A stretch of DNA of 64,000 nucleotides from JAGTVG01 sp964543195. Lineage in GTDB: Bacteria > Bacteroidota > Bacteroidia > Cytophagales > Cyclobacteriaceae. Shown one piece after another: positions 56,135-64,000 of this stretch (positions within the stretch are counted from its first letter, which is position 1; each line of letters starts with the position of its first letter). The position numbers and the translations under genes were made by a program. The notes below the pieces were generated by a model. The model did not search any database, was not told the DNA's origin, and saw nothing but the letters and a program-made list of their open reading frames with translations. The stretch lies in the NCBI GenBank assembly GCA_964543195.1, contig CAZIXF010000026.1, positions 1 to 64,000 of the forward strand, in the 5' to 3' direction.

Positions 56135-59100
56135 ATGAGGAACTTTTTACGAATTACATTCATCCTGATCGCCGTTGCGCTATTTAATATAGCTCAGGCA
56201 CAGGAAAGGACGATCTCCGGAAAGGTAACATCAGCTGATGAGGGTATCCCAATTCCGGGAGTGAACGTCCTTGTTAAGGGAACCACGATTGGTACCGTAA
56301 CCGATTTCGACGGAAATTATAAATTGACGGTTCCATCTGGTAGTGAAACACTCGTGTTTCGATTTATTGGTTTGGAAACCAGGGAAATACCCATTGGTAA
56401 CCAGACCGTAATCGATGTATCCATGGCTGCGGATGTTCAGGAATTGACGGAAGTGGTTGTTACGGCTGTTGGTATCGAAAGAGAGAGTCGTGCACTGGGT
56501 TATTCTGTTGAAAATGTTGAAGGAGAGCAACTTCAGCAGGTTTCGGAACCCGATGCCATACGTGCGCTGCAGGGCAAAATCCCCGGTGTGAACATCCTGG
56601 GTTCAAGCGGAGCCCCGGGAAGCTCTACCCGGATCACTATTCGGGGTAATTCATCATTGTTGGGTGATAACCAGCCATTATTTGTGGTTGACGGTATACC
56701 GTTTAATAATAATGAATACCGGACTTATGGCCAGTTGTCGAGTGGAGGTGCGTATGCCAATCGACTTGCCGACATTGATCCCAACAACATTGAATCGATG
56801 ACGGTTTTGAAAGGGGCTGCGGCTGCAGCTTTGTATGGTTCCAGAGCTGCAAACGGTGTGGTTTTGATCACCACGAAGACAGGTAGCCCGAATATATCGA
56901 GAAAGGGCCTCGAGATGACATATAGCTCATCGTATGCCCTGGAAGAAATTGCCAACCTGCCTAATTTTCAGAATACTTATGGGACCGGTGTCAATTTCCA
57001 GTATCAACAGGCTAATGGTTCCTGGGGAGCACCCTTTATTGGGGCAAGACCCTATGCCTCGGTTGATTCTATTCCCCACTGGTTTTCAGGCCGGCCGGGT
57101 ATGGATGCATTCGATGGCGTGATGGTCCCTTATCGTGCCTATCCGGATAATGTGGCCAATTTATTCGAGACAGGAAGCGTTTTTGAAAATTCATTGTCGG
57201 TCAGTGCGGGTAATGAGGAATCGGTTATATCATTAACCGCCTCCCATATGACCAATGACGGATATGTTCCGAATACAGCCTTCAACAGGATCAATATCAG
57301 TGTGGGTGGCAATGCAGAGCTGGAAAATGGATTTATAGTAGGGGGTAATCTTTCCTTTATACGGTCACGCCAGGAAGGTGTACAGAGCGGTGTCGGTTCA
57401 TTGGGTAGTAGTAACCCTTCCGCTTTTGCCAGGGCTCTGTACATGGGAAGAAACTGGGATGTGCATGGTCAGCCATATCAGAATCCCGTGGATATGGGAA
57501 GTGAGTTCATGGTGGGAAGAGGCCAGGCCGATAACCCCTTATGGTCTTACGAGAATGCAGGATTTACGCAGAATGTCGACCGGATCATCGCCTCATTCAG
57601 CCTTGGATATGATATCACCGACTGGTTCAATGTATCCTACAAGCTTGGATTCAATAATTATACCCAGGCCAATAAAGATTTTATCCGCCCCGGATCAACC
57701 GGAGCAAATGGAATCGGCCGGGTGGCTTCTGACGGGGTCAACTTTGAAGAGATCGAATCGAACCTGCTGCTGACTTTTACCAGGGATCTGAGTGAAGATT
57801 TTTCATTCAGGGGTATTGTCGGACAGAACGTGAATCAGAGAACCACCAACCGGCAGGCCTTTGAAGGAACCCAGTATGTGGTATTCGATATCGACGACCT
57901 CGATAATACCAACAACGTAGTGCCTTTTGGTGGCGATTTTCAGCAGCGCAGGTTGTTTGGTGTATTTGCCGATCTGAATTTCGGTTATCGTAACTGGGCA
58001 TTCCTGACACTTACCGGCAGAAATGACTGGTCATCCACACTTCCATTGGATAATAACAGCTTTTTCTATCCTGCGGTTACCGGCTCAGTTATCGTAACGG
58101 ATGCACTGGATATGTCGAGTGGGGTATTGCCATTTTTAAAAGTACGTGCAGGCTGGTCTGAAGTAGGTAACGATACCGATCCGTATCAGTTGAATCCGGT
58201 ATATCTGATCAATGATTTTCTGATCACCAGTCCGAGTCCGACGGCTGCTTTACCCTTTACCCCGGTAGGAGGCGCTACGGTACCTGGTGCCACTCTTTCC
58301 AATATTGAGAGAGATCCGAACCTGAAGCCGGAGAGAACCCAGGAAGTAGAAGTGGGTATCGAGTCAAGATGGTTAAACAATATGGTCAAACTGGATGTCA
58401 CCCTTTATGACAGACTGTCCAGGGACCAGATTGCTCCGGTATCTCTACCTGAAGAATCAGGATTTATATCCTTCTTTACCAATTTCGGTGAAGTATCCAA
58501 CAGGGGTATAGAAGTTGGACTGGGAGTTACTCCATTCCAGTCACCAAGAGGGTTTAACTGGGATATTTACGGAACATTTACACACAACCGTAATGTGGTT
58601 GAGAAGTTAACGGAAGGTGTGGAAGAGATCATAATCGAGCCTGGAACCTCATTTACCGGATTCACTTCTGTATTACAGCCAGGTCAGGAATATGGATTAC
58701 TGAAAGGAACGGTGAATGACCGTGACGATGAGGGCAATCTGCTGATCGATCCTTCGAATGGCCAGTTGATCCCCGCACTCGAAGAAATGATTATTGGTAA
58801 CCCGAACCCTGATTTTATTGCGGGTATCACCAATACATTTTCTTACAGAGGAATTACGCTTAATGCCGTATTCGACTGGAAACAGGGGGGAGACCTGTTT
58901 TCCAATACCGTGAATTCCATGCTTGGCCGGGGTGTTTTGGCTCATCAGGCCGACCGGGAAACAATGCTGGTTATTCCCGGTGTGTACGGCGACCCGAATA
59001 CCCATGAACCGATAAGGAATGAGAATGGTGATAAGATCCCCAATCATACCATGGTGGAAGTGAACTCACTTTATTTCGGACAGTCATTCGGCAGTAACAG

Positions 59101-59380
59101 CCAGGCTGAATGGGCAGTTTACGATGCCACCGTATTCAGGTTGAGGCAGGTTAGATTAGGGTATGAATTCCCCCAGAACCTTATCGAAAGAACGCCCTTT
59201 GGCCGGATAAATGTATCGCTTACCGGCCGTAACCTGTGGTTTAAGGCGCCGAATTTCCCAAGCGATGCCAACTTCGATCCTGAAGTGAACCAATTCGGCG
59301 CTACCAACAAGCAGGGAATCGAATACAGTGCTACTCCCTCGGTTAAGAGGTATGCGGTTAACTTAAGAGTGACATTCTAA
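56135..59380 (+). CDS. SusC/RagA family TonB-linked outer-membrane transporter
   Basis: A 1081-residue TonB-dependent transporter. After the signal peptide (LRITFILIAVALFNIAQAQ) comes a carboxypeptidase-regulatory-like domain (about 25-105, ISGKVTSADEGIPIPGVNVL), then a TonB-box region (EVVVTAVGIERES), the plug (about 115-225, VDGIPFNNN and the SusC motif LKGAAAAALYGSRAANGVVLI), and a 22-strand barrel ending in YAVNLRVTF. The ATG at 56135 is preferred to a TTG 6 bases earlier. It forms the pore of a SusCD pair with the next gene; the substrate is unknown. Confidence 0.95.
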   Translation: MRNFLRITFILIAVALFNIAQAQERTISGKVTSADEGIPIPGVNVLVKGTTIGTVTDFDGNYKLTVPSGSETLVFRFIGLETREIPIGNQTVIDVSMAADVQELTEVVVTAVGIERESRALGYSVENVEGEQLQQVSEPDAIRALQGKIPGVNILGSSGAPGSSTRITIRGNSSLLGDNQPLFVVDGIPFNNNEYRTYGQLSSGGAYANRLADIDPNNIESMTVLKGAAAAALYGSRAANGVVLITTKTGSPNISRKGLEMTYSSSYALEEIANLPNFQNTYGTGVNFQYQQANGSWGAPFIGARPYASVDSIPHWFSGRPGMDAFDGVMVPYRAYPDNVANLFETGSVFENSLSVSAGNEESVISLTASHMTNDGYVPNTAFNRINISVGGNAELENGFIVGGNLSFIRSRQEGVQSGVGSLGSSNPSAFARALYMGRNWDVHGQPYQNPVDMGSEFMVGRGQADNPLWSYENAGFTQNVDRIIASFSLGYDITDWFNVSYKLGFNNYTQANKDFIRPGSTGANGIGRVASDGVNFEEIESNLLLTFTRDLSEDFSFRGIVGQNVNQRTTNRQAFEGTQYVVFDIDDLDNTNNVVPFGGDFQQRRLFGVFADLNFGYRNWAFLTLTGRNDWSSTLPLDNNSFFYPAVTGSVIVTDALDMSSGVLPFLKVRAGWSEVGNDTDPYQLNPVYLINDFLITSPSPTAALPFTPVGGATVPGATLSNIERDPNLKPERTQEVEVGIESRWLNNMVKLDVTLYDRLSRDQIAPVSLPEESGFISFFTNFGEVSNRGIEVGLGVTPFQSPRGFNWDIYGTFTHNRNVVEKLTEGVEEIIIEPGTSFTGFTSVLQPGQEYGLLKGTVNDRDDEGNLLIDPSNGQLIPALEEMIIGNPNPDFIAGITNTFSYRGITLNAVFDWKQGGDLFSNTVNSMLGRGVLAHQADRETMLVIPGVYGDPNTHEPIRNENGDKIPNHTMVEVNSLYFGQSFGSNSQAEWAVYDATVFRLRQVRLGYEFPQNLIERTPFGRINVSLTGRNLWFKAPNFPSDANFDPEVNQFGATNKQGIEYSATPSVKRYAVNLRVTF

Positions 59381-59400
59381 TTCAATAAATTTTGATATAT

Positions 59401-61032
59401 ATGAAAAATTTCAATAAATATATTCTAACGTTTATTACGGGATTTGCCCTGCTGGCATTTTCCGGATGTAACGATTTTCTGGATATCAATGAGGATCCAA
59501 ATAATCCCACGGATGCACCGTTGAACCAGATCCTGCCCACCATTCAGGTAGACGTGGCCGGTGCAGTAGGCATGACTACCGGTGGAGTAGGGAATTATAC
59601 TTCCCTGTATATGCACCAGATGGTGCAGCGGGGTAACTCCCAGAACGATTATGGTTTCAACGGGGGTGATTTTGGAGTAGGTATTCCCTGGGCCATTCTT
59701 TACCCCAGAGCTTTGACGGATATCAGGGAGGTGATTCAAAAAGGAACGGAAGAAGAAGCCTGGCATTATGTGGGTGTTGCCCAGATACTGAAAGCCTACA
59801 TTTTCAGTGTGCTGGTCGATCTGTATGGTGACGTTCCCTTTTATGAAGCCAATATTGGTGCGGAGCAGCCCTTCCCGGCTTATGACGATGACGAAACGGT
59901 CTATGAAGAAGTGTTTAATCTTCTGGATGAAGGTATTGCCAACCTCGCTAAAGAGTCGACCATCACTCCTTTGAATGATGATCTGTTTTATGGTGGAGGA
60001 GCGGATGCGCTTCCCAGGTGGAGACGATTTGCCAAAACGCTGAAACTGAAGCTTTATAATCAGGCCCGGCTGGTATGGGATGTATCATCGGATGTGAATG
60101 CCCTGATCAATGAAGGCGACCTTTTACAGGAAGGGGAGGATTTCGAATTCCAGTATGGCAATTCCCAGAATCCGGATAACCGGAATCCTGGTTATACCCA
60201 GGAATATACGGCCGGGAGCGCCTGGAATTATGTAAGTCCTTATTTCTATGAGATCATGACCGGGCAGAATACCTTTTTCCCGGTTGAAGGAAATCCCTAT
60301 CTTACTTTGGTCGATCCCCGGGTACCCTATTATTTTTATAATCAATTGGCTCCCGGCCAGCCTGCCGAAAATCCAACTTCATACAAAGATGGCAGGTTCG
60401 TTTCGATTTACGCTTTCAGCTTTAATATCGATCCGAACGAAGGATTTGACCAGGCTTCCTCTCAATCCCTGCTGGGACTTTATCCTGTGGGAGGTGCCTA
60501 TGATGATGGAACCGGAGGAACTGCAAGTTTTGATATCGGAGCCAAAACCACCCCCCAGCGTATCCTGACTTACTTCCAGAGAAAATATATTGAAGCCGAA
60601 CTGGCTCTGACAGGTATCACCGGCGGAGATGCAAAGGCACTGTTTGAAGAAGCCATGCGGGCTTCCTTCGATAAGGTGAATGAAGTAGCTGCCGATGCGG
60701 GAGCTCCTGCCATGGACGCTACGGAAGTGGATGATTATATCACTTTTGTGCTCAATGCCTGGGATGCCGGCGATAATGATACCAAAATGCGGCATCTCAT
60801 GACCCAGAAATGGATCGCAAATTTTGGGTACGGCCTGGATTCGTATAATGATTACAGGAGAACCGGTTATCCTTTGCTGCATGATGGGAATACCGATGAT
60901 CTGAATGTAACAGCCAGGTCCAGGGAGTTTCCTTTGGCTTATCCATGGGTAAACGATAACCTGGATGTCAATCCTAATGCTCCGGCCCAGAAGAATGTGA
61001 GTGAGTATAGGGTTTTCTGGGATGTGAACTAA
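59401..61032 (+). CDS. SusD/RagB-like surface lipoprotein
   Basis: A 543-residue lipoprotein (lipobox Cys23, LLAFSGC) that caps the SusC barrel and binds the substrate. N-terminal hallmark FLDINEDPNNPTDAPLNQIL and the region LYMHQMVQRGNSQNDYGF match the SusD-like_2 family, which is often linked to peptide or mixed substrates as well as glycans. TPR-like helices follow (about 120-330). The ATG at 59401 is 20 bases after the SusC stop. It continues the operon. Confidence 0.93.
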   Translation: MKNFNKYILTFITGFALLAFSGCNDFLDINEDPNNPTDAPLNQILPTIQVDVAGAVGMTTGGVGNYTSLYMHQMVQRGNSQNDYGFNGGDFGVGIPWAILYPRALTDIREVIQKGTEEEAWHYVGVAQILKAYIFSVLVDLYGDVPFYEANIGAEQPFPAYDDDETVYEEVFNLLDEGIANLAKESTITPLNDDLFYGGGADALPRWRRFAKTLKLKLYNQARLVWDVSSDVNALINEGDLLQEGEDFEFQYGNSQNPDNRNPGYTQEYTAGSAWNYVSPYFYEIMTGQNTFFPVEGNPYLTLVDPRVPYYFYNQLAPGQPAENPTSYKDGRFVSIYAFSFNIDPNEGFDQASSQSLLGLYPVGGAYDDGTGGTASFDIGAKTTPQRILTYFQRKYIEAELALTGITGGDAKALFEEAMRASFDKVNEVAADAGAPAMDATEVDDYITFVLNAWDAGDNDTKMRHLMTQKWIANFGYGLDSYNDYRRTGYPLLHDGNTDDLNVTARSREFPLAYPWVNDNLDVNPNAPAQKNVSEYRVFWDVN

Positions 61033-61050
61033 ATTTTATTTAAAAATTCA

Positions 61051-62010
61051 ATGAATATGAAAAGATCATTTAAATCAATACTATATACGCTTCTGGTGTT
61101 GCCGATGGTCATGCTGGTTTCCTGTGAAGATGAAGATAAAGTCAGGATACCGGAATTTGATATCGCGACCAACTTCAGAATTGTCAGGGATGTGAATTCC
61201 TTCGACTCCACTGATCCGAACGCAGGGGTTAAATTGACCATCTATTCGGAATCGGATAATATCAATATTGTGAATATGTATGTCAGTCACTTCAGCTTTA
61301 CGGCAAATGCTGAAACTGATCAATTTGCATTAACTGAACTTCAGGGTAACAATATCACCAATGATGGTTCCACGCAGCTCAGTTTTTCTTTGAGCGAACT
61401 GGTTGAACCGATCGGTCTTGTTCCAAGTGACCTGGCCGGCGGCGATGCGGTTAACATTTATTCCATTGTAACGCTGGATGACGGGAGAGTTTATCCCGAT
61501 ACCATTAAGGCTACTACTGATCAGCAGTTCCTTAATGTTACTCCGAACATAATCAACAGTTCTGCTTCGACCAGTTTTTCACCCCGGTTGACATTTCCGA
61601 TAATATGTGAACTGGACCCGAGTTTTGGAACGGGTGAATATCTGTTTGAAGTGATTGAAGGAAATAATACGGGTTTTGGAATACCGATTTTTGCATCTTC
61701 CACTACGGTTACCATCGAAGCGACTTCCTCTACGGGAAGAACCTTTGAAGTGCCCTATTTTGCAGGATTTGGTTTTACAAGTAATGTGAATTTCAATTTT
61801 GCCTGTAATATTACCCTTGTGCCGCTTACTGCTTCAGGACTGGGCTGTACGGGAACCCTGGCCTGGGATATGAATCCGAATGATCCGGGAACCTTCGATA
61901 TTAATGATGATAGTGAATTCACCATCAGTATCATTCATGATGTGCTTTTGGATTGTGGTGGGAGTGTGCCCGACAATCAGCCGATCAAGTTCAGGCTGAC
62001 AAAACAATAA
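61051..62010 (+). CDS. SusE-position lipoprotein
   Basis: A 319-residue lipoprotein with a lipobox Cys about 25 residues from the start (LPMVMLVSC), followed by EDEDK, an acidic surface-export-like stretch. The mature protein is beta-rich, Thr/Asn-rich with Cys pairs (about 195 and 255-290). No domain is recognised. It lies 18 bases after SusD, in the position where SusE/SusF-type surface binding proteins are found, so it probably binds the same ligand on the outer face. A second ATG 6 bases in is possible. Confidence 0.8.
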   Translation: MNMKRSFKSILYTLLVLPMVMLVSCEDEDKVRIPEFDIATNFRIVRDVNSFDSTDPNAGVKLTIYSESDNINIVNMYVSHFSFTANAETDQFALTELQGNNITNDGSTQLSFSLSELVEPIGLVPSDLAGGDAVNIYSIVTLDDGRVYPDTIKATTDQQFLNVTPNIINSSASTSFSPRLTFPIICELDPSFGTGEYLFEVIEGNNTGFGIPIFASSTTVTIEATSSTGRTFEVPYFAGFGFTSNVNFNFACNITLVPLTASGLGCTGTLAWDMNPNDPGTFDINDDSEFTISIIHDVLLDCGGSVPDNQPIKFRLTKQ

Positions 62011-62039
62011 TTTATTTCGAATCAAAAATTATGTAACTA

Positions 62040-62864
62040 ATGAATAAATTAAAGAATATTGTAATGTCGCTGGGTGTAATCCTGGTAGTTTCGTCCTGTG
62101 TGGATGACTACCAGGATGCCAATCCGCCCCGTTTGCTGGATGCACCTGCGGTCAACACAATAAACATATCCAATACACGAATACTTGACGGGGGAACTAC
62201 AACCATTACCATACCGGTGGTGGATGCTCCTGCCGGCATCGATTCACTCGGTTATACTCTTGAAATTTTGTCCGGCTCGTCCGAGTCATCTGCCGGGGTT
62301 GTTTCATTTGAGAATTTTGCGGAGTTGCGGGGAAGGACCGAAGGTGAACTCCAGGTAACTTATACCGCTCCCGAAAATGAAACGATACGGGTTGAACTAA
62401 CCTTTACGGTGTATGACCGGCAGATGCGGGAAGGTGAAGTGGTCAGGAAATCATCCGTATCCAGAAGTGTGGTTGTGGATGTGGTCTGCAATATGCTGGA
62501 AGGCACGTACAGTGCCGTAACAAGCGGTACATCTACCGATCCGGGGGCCAACAATAACCCGGCATCGGGTATAGAAACCGAGGTTATCCTGTCAGTGACG
62601 GATGATTTAGGCGTCTATTCAATCGATAAGTCCACGGGTAAGGTATTTGACGCCTGGTATCTTGGGGTTTATTATGCTGATCCTCAGGATGTGGCCGGTA
62701 CCCTTTCCTCTCAATGCGGAGAAGTGACGCTCACATCCTATCAGAGTCCCTTTGGCGATGCAATTATCCAGTCAAGTGGATCAATAGGAGCCAATGGTGT
62801 GATCACTTATACCGCCATGAATGAATTTGGAGATGAGTGGTCTGTGGTTTTAACACCACAATAA
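62040..62864 (+). CDS. Surface lipoprotein, last gene of the SusCD operon
   Basis: A 274-residue lipoprotein (lipobox Cys20, LVVSSC) followed by VDDYQDANPP, again acidic. Residues about 35-145 look like an Ig-like or Big-type strand set (PAVNTINISNTRILDGGTTT), and the C-terminal 110 residues end in a compact domain with two Cys (CNMLEGTYSAVTSG, SSQCGEVTLTSYQ), resembling the C-terminal module of other Bacteroidota surface lipoproteins (Ser-rich, YKGCG-type). It is 29 bases after its neighbour and is followed by a strong terminator. Confidence 0.75.
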   Translation: MNKLKNIVMSLGVILVVSSCVDDYQDANPPRLLDAPAVNTINISNTRILDGGTTTITIPVVDAPAGIDSLGYTLEILSGSSESSAGVVSFENFAELRGRTEGELQVTYTAPENETIRVELTFTVYDRQMREGEVVRKSSVSRSVVVDVVCNMLEGTYSAVTSGTSTDPGANNNPASGIETEVILSVTDDLGVYSIDKSTGKVFDAWYLGVYYADPQDVAGTLSSQCGEVTLTSYQSPFGDAIIQSSGSIGANGVITYTAMNEFGDEWSVVLTPQ

Positions 62865-62884
62865 GATATAAGAAAAAGGTTCAG

Positions 62885-62924
62885 GCAGCTTTTTCTGATT
62901 GACAGGGAAAGCTGCTTTTTTATT
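62885..62924 (+). terminator. Terminator of the SusCD operon
   Basis: GCAGCTTTTTC pairs with GGGAAAGCTGC around TGATTGACA, followed by TTTTTTATT. It starts 21 bases after the last stop of the operon and would end its transcript. Confidence 0.85.
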
Positions 62925-63536
62925 ATACGGATCAAAAAACGTAAGAAAGATGATCAGGTGCGGATATTAAATTATATCAACTCGAAATAGAATTGAAGAT
63001 TTGTTTCAGTACATCGACTATTCTGTTATTTCAATTAAACTCCTGTATATAATAATCTACCGGATAAATTATTATTTATACTTAATCACGGAATAATCAT
63101 ATTTATTAATAAACGTTATATTTGAATAAAGATTTAATCAGGTAATAAATGCCTTGAATAATAATAATTTATGGTTGGTTTTGGCTGAATACAGGCTTAA
63201 TACCAAAAAATATTACTTATAAATATGTTAAAATATTTAATTTAATTTTAATTAATAGATAATTATTGCTTTTAAAATTAAAAAAATCTAATTTTAACCC
63301 TATATTGTATTAAAGAAAATGGCAATTCTGATCATTATTTTACATGAGTAAGATATTTGACTTTTATAATTATTTAAGTAAAAAATAGTGATTAAATTGT
63401 TCATGTATTAAGTGTTAAAGATACATTTTTTAAACTATCAGGTAATTCGAAAGAATATTTTTTTAACTGTGGATTTTTGATACCTGATAAAATAAATATA
63501 GATAAAAGCCGGGATTTTTCCCGGCTTTTATTTTTT
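62925..63536 (+). other. AT-rich gene-free stretch; possible untranslated transcript
   Basis: Nothing coding is visible: the longest ATG frames have about 10-15 codons. A full-match -7 element, TATATTTG, lies at 63117-63124. About 310 bases later TATCAGGTA (63436-63444) is inverted at TACCTGATA (63481-63489), followed by a strong terminator at 63504. Promoter-like element, hairpin and terminator without a frame between them would fit a roughly 400-base RNA, but no conserved family was recognised. The remaining 63537-63833 holds nothing I can support. Confidence 0.35.
63504..63536 (+). terminator. Orphan Rho-independent terminator
   Basis: AAAAGCCGGGA pairs with TCCCGGCTTTT around TTT, followed by ATTTTTT. 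No gene ends within 600 bases upstream on this strand beyond the already terminated SusCD operon, and no gene approaches on the other strand. Confidence 0.85.
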
Positions 63537-63833
63537 CCACTCGAGTTTTCTCACATAATCCGGACCGATATAGAATCCCTGATTTATCCCAATTGACTTT
63601 TTAATAAAAGGAAGAAGCGAAAAGGGGTTTTTTATAAGACTTCGGTTAAGTCACCTTCTTTGGGGGATTTTATTGAAGGCAATCGGTCTGATATGATATG
63701 AGTGTAGAATATATTATCTTGTATGCATCAGATAACCTATAATATATCGATATTCCAAGGTTAACTAATACTAATAATGTTATATTAATTTTTACAATTT
63801 GTTACAGTTAGGTGATTTTTTACTTCGATAATT

Positions 63834-64000
63834 ATGGCTGAAAAAGATATATCAAGAAGGCATATATTAATTATTGAGGATGACAGGGAAATCTCCGGAT
63901 TGCTTGAAATTCATTTAAAGGATCTGGGTTTCAGGATTCTCAAAGCCTTTGATGGGTTGAAAGGGCTTGATATCATTAAGACTCATTCGATCGATCTTAT
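63834..64000 (+). CDS. Response regulator, N-terminal part (cut by window end)
   Basis: From the ATG at 63834 the frame is open to the window end and covers 55 residues of a receiver domain: HILIIEDDREISGLLEIHL with the acidic pocket, then FDGLKGLDIIKTHSIDLI just before the phospho-acceptor Asp. The type (OmpR-like is likely from the sequence flavour) cannot be fixed without the output domain. Confidence 0.85.
   Translation, partial: MAEKDISRRHILIIEDDREISGLLEIHLKDLGFRILKAFDGLKGLDIIKTHSIDL

Overview
The window looks like the chromosome of a Bacteroidota bacterium, most likely Cytophagales/Cyclobacteriales-like. Reasons seen in the sequence: a SusC/SusD pair, a type IX secretion plug-domain protein (DUF5103), DUF3276, DUF2911, DUF2027-Smr and LVIVD proteins, a fused E1 alpha/beta dehydrogenase, many lipoproteins, and TAnnTTTG-type -7 promoter elements. 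Base composition is moderately AT-rich, intergenic DNA strongly so. No rRNA, tRNA, prophage, IS element or CRISPR array was found. Taxonomy is inference from gene content.

Layout. 0-5 kb: DUF58 protein (-), DUF3276 Pur-like protein, AI-2E family permease, YchF, then an orphan Cas6-type protein. 5-10.8 kb: DUF5103 protein (-), then a block on + with an ECF sigma factor, a predicted anti-sigma/beta-barrel protein, two lipoproteins (one an LVIVD propeller) and a truncated beta-barrel pseudogene. 10.8-14.6 kb (-): ABC-F ATPase, DUF2911 protein, MurB. 14.7-20.6 kb: a small membrane ORF broken by TGA, a secreted protein, an 11-repeat Ig-like protein and alanine dehydrogenase. 20.9-25.6 kb: fused branched-chain-type E1, two lipoproteins, a LuxE-like enzyme. 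25.6-34.9 kb (-): NtrC-like regulator without HTH, RNase P RNA, a small protein, DUF2027-Smr protein, photolyase, TamB. 35-39.2 kb (+): TsaD, SmpB, NlpC/P60 peptidase, HNH nuclease, nucleoside-type MFS transporter. 39.3-43.5 kb: Gfo/Idh/MocA oxidoreductase, two decayed genes, peroxiredoxin, MscS channel. 43.6-51.9 kb: DUF4142 lipoprotein, aldo/keto reductase, methyltransferase plus NagB-PIG-L fusion, DUF2807 lipoprotein, lipid kinase, Lgt, MocA-like nucleotidyltransferase. 52-62.9 kb: propeller histidine kinase and LuxR-type regulator, followed by a SusC-SusD-lipoprotein-lipoprotein operon ending in a strong terminator. 62.9-63.8 kb: AT-rich DNA with an orphan terminator; a response regulator starts at 63834 and is cut by the window end.

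Most of the window is ordinary housekeeping and envelope biology. Points that stand out: the Cas6-like protein without cas neighbours or array; the sigma/anti-sigma-barrel/propeller operon; two families of dispersed non-coding repeats (a 50-bp double hairpin at 1 and 16070, and a 108-bp diverged repeat at 58 and 41832); and several genes caught in decay (10451, 14720, 40649, 42142), two of them with both ends kept and the middle deleted.
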